Source of the DNA: Neorhizobium sp. SHOUNA12A | GTDB taxonomy: Bacteria > Pseudomonadota > Alphaproteobacteria > Rhizobiales > Rhizobiaceae | Assembly (NCBI RefSeq): GCF_023006505.1 | Contig: NZ_JALBGV010000002.1 | Location: forward strand, 1 to 64,000 | DNA: 64,000 nt | Direction: 5' to 3' | Shown: positions 57,591-64,000 of the stretch, one piece after another | Numbering within the stretch: position 1 is the stretch's first letter | Layout of the letters: each line of letters opens with the position of its first letter | Program-made: the position numbers and the translations under genes | Notes under the pieces: generated by a model | Told to the model about the DNA's origin: nothing | Seen by the model: only the letters and a program-made list of their open reading frames with translations | Databases searched by the model: none

Positions 57591-58670
57591 TTACGCGACT
57601 ATCGCCGACGCGTCGAAAGACCGGTGCTCGACATGGCGGGAATTGACCATAGCCCCTGCCAGCTGCCGGAAGCTCACGGTTCCGACCGGTTTGCCTGATG
57701 GATCGACAACGGTCACGTCGCCGTCAGGGGCAGAGACGAGCGCGCGTATCGCTTCCTCGATCGTGACATTTGCCGGAATGGTGGGCTGCTCACCCCCGGT
57801 CCGGGAACGTAAGGGAGCCATCACCGCTTCGACCTGCACGACCCGTCCGCGGTTCACTTCTTTGACGAAATTGGCCACATATTGATCCGCCGGCCTCAGG
57901 ACGATGTCCTGGCTTGTACCTTGCTGTATGACCTCGCCGTCGCGCAGGATGGCGATCTGGTCTCCCAGCCGGAGAGCCTCATCGAGATCATGTGTGATGA
58001 ACACGATCGTTTTCTTGATCTCGTTCTGAATATCGAGAAGAACGGACTGCATGTCCATGCGGATCAGCGGGTCGAGTGCGGAATAGGCTTCGTCCATCAG
58101 GAGGACAGGCGCATCGTTCGACAAGGCGCGGGCAAGTCCGACGCGCTGCTGCATTCCTCCAGACAGCTGGTTGGGGTACTTGTGCTCGAACCCCTTCAGG
58201 CCAACGCGCTCTAGCCATCTCATGGCGACGTCGGTCGCTTTGGAACGGCCGATGCCCTGAACCTCAAGGCCGAAGACGGTGTTGTCGACCACGCTCCGGT
58301 GCGGCAGCAAGGCGAATTTCTGAAAGACCATTGCCGTCTGATGACGGCGAAAGTTTCGCAGTTCGTCCTTGTTCATCTTTACGACATCCACCCCGTCGAC
58401 CAGCACCTCACCCGCGGTCGGATCGATCAAGCGGTTGATATGGCGGATGAGCGTGGACTTGCCGGAACCCGACAGGCCCATAATGACCTGAATACAGCCC
58501 GACTTGATGTCCAAATTGATATCGCACAGCCCCAGCACATGGCCATGTGCATCGTTAAGCTCTGTCTTCGTTAGACCGTTGCGGACGGCATCGACATAGG
58601 CGGCGGGGTTGGCGCCGAAGATTTTGTAGAGATTGCGGATTGCGATGCCGCCCAAACCTTGCTCAGCCAT
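57591..58670 (-). CDS. Betaine/proline-betaine-type ABC transporter ATP-binding protein (ProV/OpuAA-like)
   Basis: The 359-residue protein has the ProV-type N-terminal extension (NLYKIFGANPAAYVDAVRNG), Walker A GLSGSGKST, signature LSGGMQQRVGLARAL, Walker B VLLMDEAYSALDP, switch HDLDEA and a C-terminal CBS-type region from about residue 270. CBS modules in OpuA-type importers sense ionic strength. The start at 58670 overlaps the permease end by eight bases. Together with the StcD-like demethylase it suggests uptake for catabolism rather than only osmoprotection. Confidence 0.9.
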   Translation of the reverse strand: MAEQGLGGIAIRNLYKIFGANPAAYVDAVRNGLTKTELNDAHGHVLGLCDINLDIKSGCIQVIMGLSGSGKSTLIRHINRLIDPTAGEVLVDGVDVVKMNKDELRNFRRHQTAMVFQKFALLPHRSVVDNTVFGLEVQGIGRSKATDVAMRWLERVGLKGFEHKYPNQLSGGMQQRVGLARALSNDAPVLLMDEAYSALDPLIRMDMQSVLLDIQNEIKKTIVFITHDLDEALRLGDQIAILRDGEVIQQGTSQDIVLRPADQYVANFVKEVNRGRVVQVEAVMAPLRSRTGGEQPTIPANVTIEEAIRALVSAPDGDVTVVDPSGKPVGTVSFRQLAGAMVNSRHVEHRSFDASAIVA

Positions 58671-59550
58671 GAACGATCTCCCGATGCTTCTGGAGCCGCT
58701 TGCCATAGGCCTGGCTGACCCGATCGAAGATTATGGCGATTCCAACGATTGCGAGGCCGTTGAACACGCCGAGGGTGAAATACTGGTTGGCGATTGCCTT
58801 CAGCACCGGTTGGCCAAGCCCCTGAACGCCGATCATCGAGGCGACCACCACCATCGCCAGCGCCATCATGATTGTCTGGTTGATCCCCGCCATGATGGTT
58901 GGCAGAGCAAGCGGTAGTTGCACCTTGAAAAGCTTCTGGGTCTCCGAGGTGCCGAAGGCGTCGGCGGCCTCCAGAACATCCTTGTCGACGAGGCGGATAC
59001 CGAGATCGGTCAGCCGGATCATTGGCGGTATGGCGTAGATCACCACGGCGATGAGCCCCGGGACGCGGCCGATGCCCAGCAGCATGACGACCGGAATGAG
59101 ATAAACGAAACTCGGCATGGTCTGCATCACGTCGAGGATCGGGTTGACGACCCGTTTGACGCCATTCGAACGCGCCATGAGTATGCCTATCGGCAGGCCG
59201 ACGGCAATCGACAGGACGGTGCAGACAAAGATCATTGCGACCGTACGCATCGTATCGGTCCACATGTCGAAATAGCCGATCAGCAGGAGCGTGATCAGAC
59301 AGCTCAGCACGATTTTGACACTTCGGCTCGCAAACCATGCAATAGTGAGGATGATCGCCGTGATGATCGGCCACGGCGTCTGCGTCATGAAGTGATCGGC
59401 CGCCAGCAGAAAGCTCTGCAGAGGCGAAAACATGCTTTCGATCATATCGCCATAGGCGCGGGTGAAAGCGCGAAATCCCTCGTCGATCGCTTTCTTCAAG
59501 TTGCGAAGCGCGTCGTCATCCATATGTGGAAATTTATAAAACCATTCCAT
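58663..59550 (-). CDS. Betaine-type ABC transporter permease (ProW/OpuAB-like)
   Basis: The 295-residue protein has an N-terminal soluble segment, then about six membrane helices (TPWPIITAIILTIAWFAS, TVAMIFVCTVLSIAVGLPIG, VYLIPVVMLLGIGRVPGLIA). The EAA-like loop is VLEAADAFGTSETQKLFKVQLP. The start MEWFYKFP at 59550 has AAGGGAAC just upstream; the frame open to 59634 is not used. It imports a quaternary ammonium compound with its partner subunits. Confidence 0.9.
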   Translation of the reverse strand: MEWFYKFPHMDDDALRNLKKAIDEGFRAFTRAYGDMIESMFSPLQSFLLAADHFMTQTPWPIITAIILTIAWFASRSVKIVLSCLITLLLIGYFDMWTDTMRTVAMIFVCTVLSIAVGLPIGILMARSNGVKRVVNPILDVMQTMPSFVYLIPVVMLLGIGRVPGLIAVVIYAIPPMIRLTDLGIRLVDKDVLEAADAFGTSETQKLFKVQLPLALPTIMAGINQTIMMALAMVVVASMIGVQGLGQPVLKAIANQYFTLGVFNGLAIVGIAIIFDRVSQAYGKRLQKHREIVHG

Positions 59551-59613
59551 TCGGTTCCCTTTCTCTGGAAAGAGCCGTGTGAGGTCTTTTTCTTCTTTTG
59601 ACGGCAAGCGGAA

Positions 59614-59640
59614 GGGGCGATGTGTTCGGCACATCGCCCC
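59614..59640 (-). other. Intercistronic hairpin between binding-protein and permease genes
   Basis: GGGGCGATGTG (59614-59624) pairs perfectly with CACATCGCCCC (59630-59640) around a five-base loop, nine bases after the binding-protein stop in the minus direction. A T-run on the plus strand (59587-59599) becomes A-rich in the transcript, so this is not a standard terminator for this operon. Confidence 0.75.
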
Positions 59641-59649
59641 AAGGGCTTA

Positions 59650-60651
59650 TTACAGCGCTGCCTCGATCTTCTTGGCGGCGTCCGTTGAAACCCACTTGGT
59701 CCAGATGTCCTTATTTTCCTTCAGAAAATGCTTGGCGCCATCCGCACCGCTGGCCTGATTGTCCGTCATCCATGCCATGAGCTTGCCGATGGTCTGGTTG
59801 CTCCAGGACCGCTTTTCGAGATAGGTCATCACCTCGGGTCCTGCTTTCTCCGAAAAGGGCTTGGCGACCAGGGTGACGATCGTGTCGATCGGCCAAGAAT
59901 TCGGCTTCGGATCCGGGCAATCGGCAACCGTGTTGCAACGCTTCCATTCAGCCGGGTCGTTTTTCACGCCGGCCTCAAGTTTCACCATCGGGTATTTGCC
60001 GAGCAGCGCCGTCGGCGCCCAGTAGTAAGTGGCAAAACTCTTCTTCCGCTCATATGCCTTTGCGATAGCCCCGTCCAAACCGGCTGCCGATCCCGTGTCG
60101 ATTAGTGTGAACTTGGCCTTTTCCCCGCCGAACGCCTTGAACAGCTGGGTTGTCACGACGGTGCCACCCCACCCCTGAGGACCGTTGAGGATTGCGCCCT
60201 TGCTTGGGTCTTCCTCACCCGGGAAGAGTTCGGGATGCTTCAGCAAATCCGGAATGGTCTTGATGTCCGGATGTGCGTCCGAGACATATTTCGGGATCCA
60301 CCAGCCTTGATTGCCGCCGTCCGGCAATGGAGATCCAACCTTCACGATCCGGCCCTCCTGCGTGCCTTTCGCGACCACGTCGGGAAGCAGGTCGATCCAG
60401 GCCTCGGGAGCGATATCAGGCTGGCCTTTTTCCGCCATGGAGGTGATGGTCGGCACGGTGTCTCCAACCGTGATCTCCGCCTGGCAGCCGTAACCTTCGT
60501 TTAAAATGAACTTGTCCAGATTGGAGATGACCTCCGCGCTTTGCCAGTTCATGCTCGCGATCGTGACGCGGCCGCACCCGGCGGCATTTGCCGCCGATGC
60601 GCCGGCGAACACTCCGACTAGCACGCAACCCGAAGCCAAAAGCTTATTCAT
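59650..60651 (-). CDS. Betaine-type ABC substrate-binding protein (ProX/OpuAC-like)
   Basis: The 333-residue precursor has a Sec signal peptide (about 1-23, ending ASAANAAG) and an OpuAC-type fold (VTIASMNWQSAEVISNLDKF, ILNEGYGCQAEITVGDTVPT, YYWAPTALLGKYPMVKLE). Aromatic residues in these segments usually form the box for a quaternary ammonium group. The mature protein also has Cys pairs (CNTVADCPD). The likely ligand is proline betaine or a related N-methylated compound given the StcD-like gene. The 60-base gap to the ProC-like gene suggests one operon. Confidence 0.9.
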   Translation of the reverse strand: MNKLLASGCVLVGVFAGASAANAAGCGRVTIASMNWQSAEVISNLDKFILNEGYGCQAEITVGDTVPTITSMAEKGQPDIAPEAWIDLLPDVVAKGTQEGRIVKVGSPLPDGGNQGWWIPKYVSDAHPDIKTIPDLLKHPELFPGEEDPSKGAILNGPQGWGGTVVTTQLFKAFGGEKAKFTLIDTGSAAGLDGAIAKAYERKKSFATYYWAPTALLGKYPMVKLEAGVKNDPAEWKRCNTVADCPDPKPNSWPIDTIVTLVAKPFSEKAGPEVMTYLEKRSWSNQTIGKLMAWMTDNQASGADGAKHFLKENKDIWTKWVSTDAAKKIEAAL

Positions 60652-60711
60652 AGCACTGTTCCCTTTTTTTAGCGGCTTGACGTAGAATGCGGGACGCCGC
60701 GGATACCCGAT

Positions 60712-61521
60712 TCACAAGTGCTTGGGAGCGTCTCCCAAACTCATCGATTTCTCGAACGCTGCCGTCAGTCCGCAAGCAATCGCTCTCTCGAAACCCGCAG
60801 CGCGCATTGTCTCGATTGCGACGGCCGTGGTACCGCGGTAATCGAGGAAGGTCTGCACGATTTCAGTAGGACAGATCTCACGCATTTCCATGAGACGCCC
60901 TGCGCCAATGATAAGCGTGTTAACGGCACGCCTGGCCATCGCGACGGGGATGCCCCGGGAGATGGCATCTCGCATCATTGCGTCGGCAAGAAGCGCCGGA
61001 AAAGCGGGGCCGGATCCGGACAGGCCGGTGAAATAGTCCATATCGGTCTCGCTGTGCACCTCATCCTGAACACCGCAGGTTTCGAACAGGGCTCGGACAA
61101 ATGTGCGTTCTTCTTCACTGACCTCCGGGGTTGCGATCCATGGCGTGTAGGACCGGCGGATCTCGACCGCTGCATTCGGCAACGAACGAACGACACAGGC
61201 GGTCTGATGATGGTCGCTCAGCGAGTCCAACGAAACGCCTGCCATGGCGGAAATTAGCAGCTTGCCTTTCGCATCGACGTTAAGGTCACGCCAGTCAGCG
61301 GGGCGGACGCAGAGAATGATGACATCCGAGCGGTCGGCGAGGGCCTGATTGTCCAATGTCCAGAAAGCCTCTTCGAAACGATCCGGCCGCTTGTTGTGAT
61401 AAGAGAGCGACAGGTCCCGAGGCTTGACGAAGCCGGCGTCCTGCACCGCGCCGGCAAGGGCGCTGCCCAGCCAGCCGTTGCCGCCGATCACGCCAATTTT
61501 CCAGCCCCTGCCAGCGTCCAC
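60712..61521 (-). CDS. Pyrroline-5-carboxylate reductase-like protein
   Basis: The 269-residue protein follows the ProC fold: nucleotide-binding IGVIGGNGWLGSALAGAV, central VVRSLPNAAVEIRRSYTPWI and the ProC dimer-domain motif GLSGSGPAFPALLADAMM. True ProC makes proline from pyrroline-5-carboxylate. Position between a TetR gene and a betaine transporter, opposite an N-methylproline-type demethylase, suggests a role with proline-like imines or proline formed by demethylation. It starts seven bases after the TetR stop. Whether it makes proline or acts on another cyclic imine is open. Confidence 0.85.
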   Translation of the reverse strand: MDAGRGWKIGVIGGNGWLGSALAGAVQDAGFVKPRDLSLSYHNKRPDRFEEAFWTLDNQALADRSDVIILCVRPADWRDLNVDAKGKLLISAMAGVSLDSLSDHHQTACVVRSLPNAAVEIRRSYTPWIATPEVSEEERTFVRALFETCGVQDEVHSETDMDYFTGLSGSGPAFPALLADAMMRDAISRGIPVAMARRAVNTLIIGAGRLMEMREICPTEIVQTFLDYRGTTAVAIETMRAAGFERAIACGLTAAFEKSMSLGDAPKHL

Positions 61522-61528
61522 CTTGCTC

Positions 61529-62164
61529 TCACCCTTGTTTATAGCCGTGCCGCGCGTAGAAGCGATCGAGTTCCCGCTGTTGCGGGACCTGACCGGTGTA
61601 GATTGCGATGTATTCGGGAATGCGCTTCATACGCAGTCCGATGTCCTCGGTGGACTGCATGGAGATGTAGCCGATCTGGACCAAATAAGTTGTTCTCGCG
61701 CGAACGTCCGCAGGCTCTTCGTCAAAGCCGAACCGCACGAACATACGGCTCAAAGCGTCTATTCGGGCCAGATCAGCCTGCTGCACTTCAACCTGAATTT
61801 CCGGAGATTGCAGCGCCCAACTGCGAATTGCAAACTCGAACTGGGAGTCGAAGAGATCTTTGTTGAGCCAGCAATCGAAGACATTCAGCATCGCTTCCGC
61901 AAGAGATTCCGCGTATGCCTCGGACTGCTTCACTAGGTTGCCTGTGTTCTTGTCCCTCCAGCGCAGTATCAGCGCGCTCAGCAGTTCCTCCCGATCCTTG
62001 AAGAACCAATAGAAGCTTGTCCGCGATAGACCCAGCTTCTTGGCAAGCGGCAGGATCTTCACCGAATCTACGCCGGATTCGAGCAGCGCTTCGTAGGCGG
62101 CTTCAAGCCAACCCTCCTGAGAACCACGCCAGCCGCTGTCATTTACCGCCTGTTCCATAGGCAC
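61529..62164 (-). CDS. TetR-family transcriptional regulator
   Basis: The 211-residue protein has an N-terminal helix-turn-helix (about 17-63: GWLEAAYEALLESGVDSVKI, LAKKLGLSRTSFYWFFKDRE) and a helical ligand domain. It is the first gene of the minus-strand operon with the ProC-like and transporter genes. The divergent region to the StcD-like gene has a 20-bp inverted repeat carrying both -35 boxes, so it likely represses both directions. The inducer may be the betaine or a product. Confidence 0.9.
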   Translation of the reverse strand: MPMEQAVNDSGWRGSQEGWLEAAYEALLESGVDSVKILPLAKKLGLSRTSFYWFFKDREELLSALILRWRDKNTGNLVKQSEAYAESLAEAMLNVFDCWLNKDLFDSQFEFAIRSWALQSPEIQVEVQQADLARIDALSRMFVRFGFDEEPADVRARTTYLVQIGYISMQSTEDIGLRMKRIPEYIAIYTGQVPQQRELDRFYARHGYKQG

Positions 62165-62195
62165 TTCCTAACAAATTCATAACCGCACTTCAAGT

Positions 62196-62261
62196 GGAAT
62201 GTACATGAATGTCAACTGTAGGTACGGCGATGTTTTCAATATTGACATAACTGTACATTCC
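62196..62261. promoter_or_regulatory. Divergent promoter/operator with a 20-bp inverted repeat
   Basis: On the minus strand TTGACATTCATGTACATTCC (62215 to 62196) and on the plus strand TTGACATAACTGTACATTCC (62242-62261) match at 17 of 20 positions, separated by 26 bases. Each begins with a perfect -35 TTGACA pointing to its own gene (tetR-like; stcD-like). The -10 boxes are weak. It fits a two-site operator for the TetR protein. Confidence 0.65.
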
Positions 62262-62303
62262 TGTTTAGCCTTATGCGCAAAGGCCAAAACCGGAGCCCGT
62301 CGC

Positions 62304-64000
62304 ATGTCGAACGATCCCCTCCTTCAGCCCTACACACTGAAGCATCTGACTCTACGCAACCGTATCATCGTTACATCGCATGAGCCCGCCTACCCTGAGG
62401 ATGGCATGCCGAAGGAGCGTTACCGAGCCTATACCCTCGAGCGGGCGAGGGGCGGCGTGGCCCTGACAATGACGGCGGGGTCGGCAGCGGTGTCGAAAGA
62501 CAGTCCACCGGTCTTCAATAACCTGCTCGCTTACAAGGACGAGATCGTTCCGTGGATCCGGGAAATGACCGATGCCGTGCACGAAGAGGGCGCGGCTATC
62601 ATGATCCAGCTGACCCATCTCGGCCGGCGCACCCGTTGGGACAAGGGCGATTGGCTGCCGGTGGTCGCGCCGTCCCATCATCGTGAAGCGTCGCACCGCT
62701 CCTTCCCGAAGAAGATGGAGGATTGGGACATCGAGCGCATCATTAGAGACTTCGCAGACGCAGCCGAGCGCATGAAGGCGGGCGGCATGGACGGTGTCGA
62801 GCTTGAAGCCTACGGTCACCTGATCGATCAGTTCAATTCGCCGCTCACCAATGAACTGGACGGGCCATATGGGGGCTCGCTCGAAAATCGCATGCGGTTC
62901 TGTTTCGACGTCTTCAAGGCGATGCGCGAGCGCGTCGGAGACGACTTCATCCTCGGCGTTCGCTATACGGCCGACGAATGTCTCCCCGGAGGCACTGGAA
63001 AAGCTGACGGTATCGAGATTTCGCGACGGCTGCGCGACAGCGGTCTGATCGACTATCTGAACGTGATCCGAGGTCACATCGATACGGATGCCGGCCTGAC
63101 GGACGTCATTCCGATCCAGGGCATGGCGAACTCGCCACATCTCGATTTTGCCGGTGAAATCCGCGCCGCAACCCAATTTCCGACCTTTCATGCGGCAAAA
63201 ATCCCGGATGTGGCGACGGCACGGCACGCCATTGCCGCGGGCAAAGTGGACATGGTCGGAATGACGCGCGCCCACATGACGGATCCGCACATCGTTCGCA
63301 AGATTATCGAAAAGCGCGAGGAGGACATACGCCCTTGCGTCGGCGCGAATTACTGTCTCGACCGCATCTACCAGGGCGGGATGGCTTTTTGCATCCACAA
63401 TGCCGCAACCGGTCGCGAACAGACCATGCCGCATACCATTGCAAAAGCCGACACCCGCAAGAAGGTGGTCATTGTCGGAGCCGGGCCGGCTGGCCTCGAA
63501 GCGGCGCGCGTGGCCGCCGAGCGGGGTCATGCGGTCGTGGTCTTCGAGGCGGCCAACAATCCCGGCGGGCAGATCCGCCTCACCGCGCAGAACGAACGCC
63601 GCCGTGAGATGATCAGCATCATCGACTGGCGGATGAGCCAATGCGAGAAGCTTGGTGTCACGTTCCATTTCAACAACTGGGCGGATGCTGACATGATCGC
63701 AGCGGAAGAGCCCGACGTGGTCATCATCGCAACAGGTGGACTACCGCATACCGAGGTTCTGTCGAAGGGAAATGAGCTTGTCGTCTCCTCCTGGGATATC
63801 ATTTCGGGCGACGTCAAGCCGGGCACCAATGTGCTGATCTTCGACGATGCCGGCGACCATGCCGGCTTGCAAGCCGCGGAATTCATCGCCAAGACAGGGG
63901 CCAAGGTCGAGATCATGACGCCCGACCGCTCCTTCGCGCCGGAGGTCATGGCGATGAACCTTGTTCCCTACATGCGCTCGCTGCAGAAACTCGACGTCAC
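62304..64000 (+). CDS. stcD: StcD-like NADH:flavin oxidoreductase / N-methylproline demethylase, 3' end missing
   Basis: The frame is open from ATG 62304 to the window end (565 codons; relatives are about 680). An N-terminal OYE-type TIM barrel binds FMN (HLTLRNRIIVTSHEPAY, IMIQLTHLGRR, SPLTNELDGPYGGSLENR). A Cys segment near residues 346-366 (CVGANYCLDRIYQGGMAFC) probably holds an Fe-S cluster. An NAD(P)/FAD-binding half follows (VVIVGAGPAGLEAARVAAE). The layout matches trimethylamine/dimethylglycine dehydrogenase relatives and rhizobial StcD, which demethylates N-methylproline in stachydrine catabolism. Hydroxyproline-betaine or other N-methyl substrates are possible. Confidence 0.85.
   Translation, partial: MSNDPLLQPYTLKHLTLRNRIIVTSHEPAYPEDGMPKERYRAYTLERARGGVALTMTAGSAAVSKDSPPVFNNLLAYKDEIVPWIREMTDAVHEEGAAIMIQLTHLGRRTRWDKGDWLPVVAPSHHREASHRSFPKKMEDWDIERIIRDFADAAERMKAGGMDGVELEAYGHLIDQFNSPLTNELDGPYGGSLENRMRFCFDVFKAMRERVGDDFILGVRYTADECLPGGTGKADGIEISRRLRDSGLIDYLNVIRGHIDTDAGLTDVIPIQGMANSPHLDFAGEIRAATQFPTFHAAKIPDVATARHAIAAGKVDMVGMTRAHMTDPHIVRKIIEKREEDIRPCVGANYCLDRIYQGGMAFCIHNAATGREQTMPHTIAKADTRKKVVIVGAGPAGLEAARVAAERGHAVVVFEAANNPGGQIRLTAQNERRREMISIIDWRMSQCEKLGVTFHFNNWADADMIAAEEPDVVIIATGGLPHTEVLSKGNELVVSSWDIISGDVKPGTNVLIFDDAGDHAGLQAAEFIAKTGAKVEIMTPDRSFAPEVMAMNLVPYMRSLQKLDV

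Noticed and set aside
59587-59599. T-rich run near the hairpin at 59614 taken as a terminator
   Set aside because: In the direction of the operon (minus strand) it is A-rich and lies 15 bases or more past the stem, and the permease and ATPase genes continue downstream.

Overview
This window is a high-GC alphaproteobacterial segment. A complete repABC replication and partition operon (10088-13715, minus strand) shows that it belongs to a secondary replicon: a large plasmid, megaplasmid or chromid of a Rhizobiales bacterium, most likely Rhizobiaceae. The assignment rests on recognisable RepA, RepB and RepC proteins, an antisense RNA locus between repB and repC, and three parS-type palindromes. 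The other genes fit: five binding-protein ABC transporters, many catabolic enzymes with dedicated regulators, and a cytoplasmic two-kinase signalling locus. No tRNA, rRNA, CRISPR array or intact insertion sequence was seen.

Region by region. 1-4400: the end of an M24 peptidase gene, an Rrf2 regulator, and a divergent SfnB-type dehydrogenase and flavin monooxygenase pair suggesting organosulfur or related use. 4400-9900: peroxiredoxin, YfcG-like glutathione transferase, PAS-GGDEF cyclase and a chemoreceptor. 10088-14025: repABC with its origin, antisense RNA, operator and parS sites, then about 1.2 kb with no convincing gene. 15254-17546: a cystine-type ABC transporter (TcyJLN-like). 17911-25979: an IclR regulator, two proteins of unknown family, an M19 dipeptidase homologue with substituted metal ligands, and a spermidine/putrescine-type ABC transporter, in one tightly packed operon.

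26021-37477: a peptide/nickel-type ABC transporter with a DapA-family aldolase, then a sialidase-fold protein, PdxA2, iron alcohol dehydrogenase, GntR/FCD regulator and DUF1537 kinase. This looks like an acid-sugar catabolic pathway. 37737-45724: a 2099-residue soluble hybrid kinase with eleven near-identical 92-residue HAMP-type repeats, next to a second soluble hybrid kinase. 45774-57550: GH105 hydrolase, CUT1 sugar transporter and three different Gfo/Idh/MocA oxidoreductases in one operon, with IclR, SDR and AraC genes beside it, probably for pectin or rhamnogalacturonan fragments. 57591-64000: a betaine-type ABC transporter, a ProC-like reductase and a TetR regulator, divergent from a StcD-like demethylase cut by the window end; together they suggest proline-betaine use.

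One pattern runs across the window. Each of the five ABC operons has a strong GC-rich hairpin without a T tract exactly between the binding-protein gene and the first permease gene. The least explained parts are the unknown-gene cassette around the altered dipeptidase and the poly-HAMP kinase.
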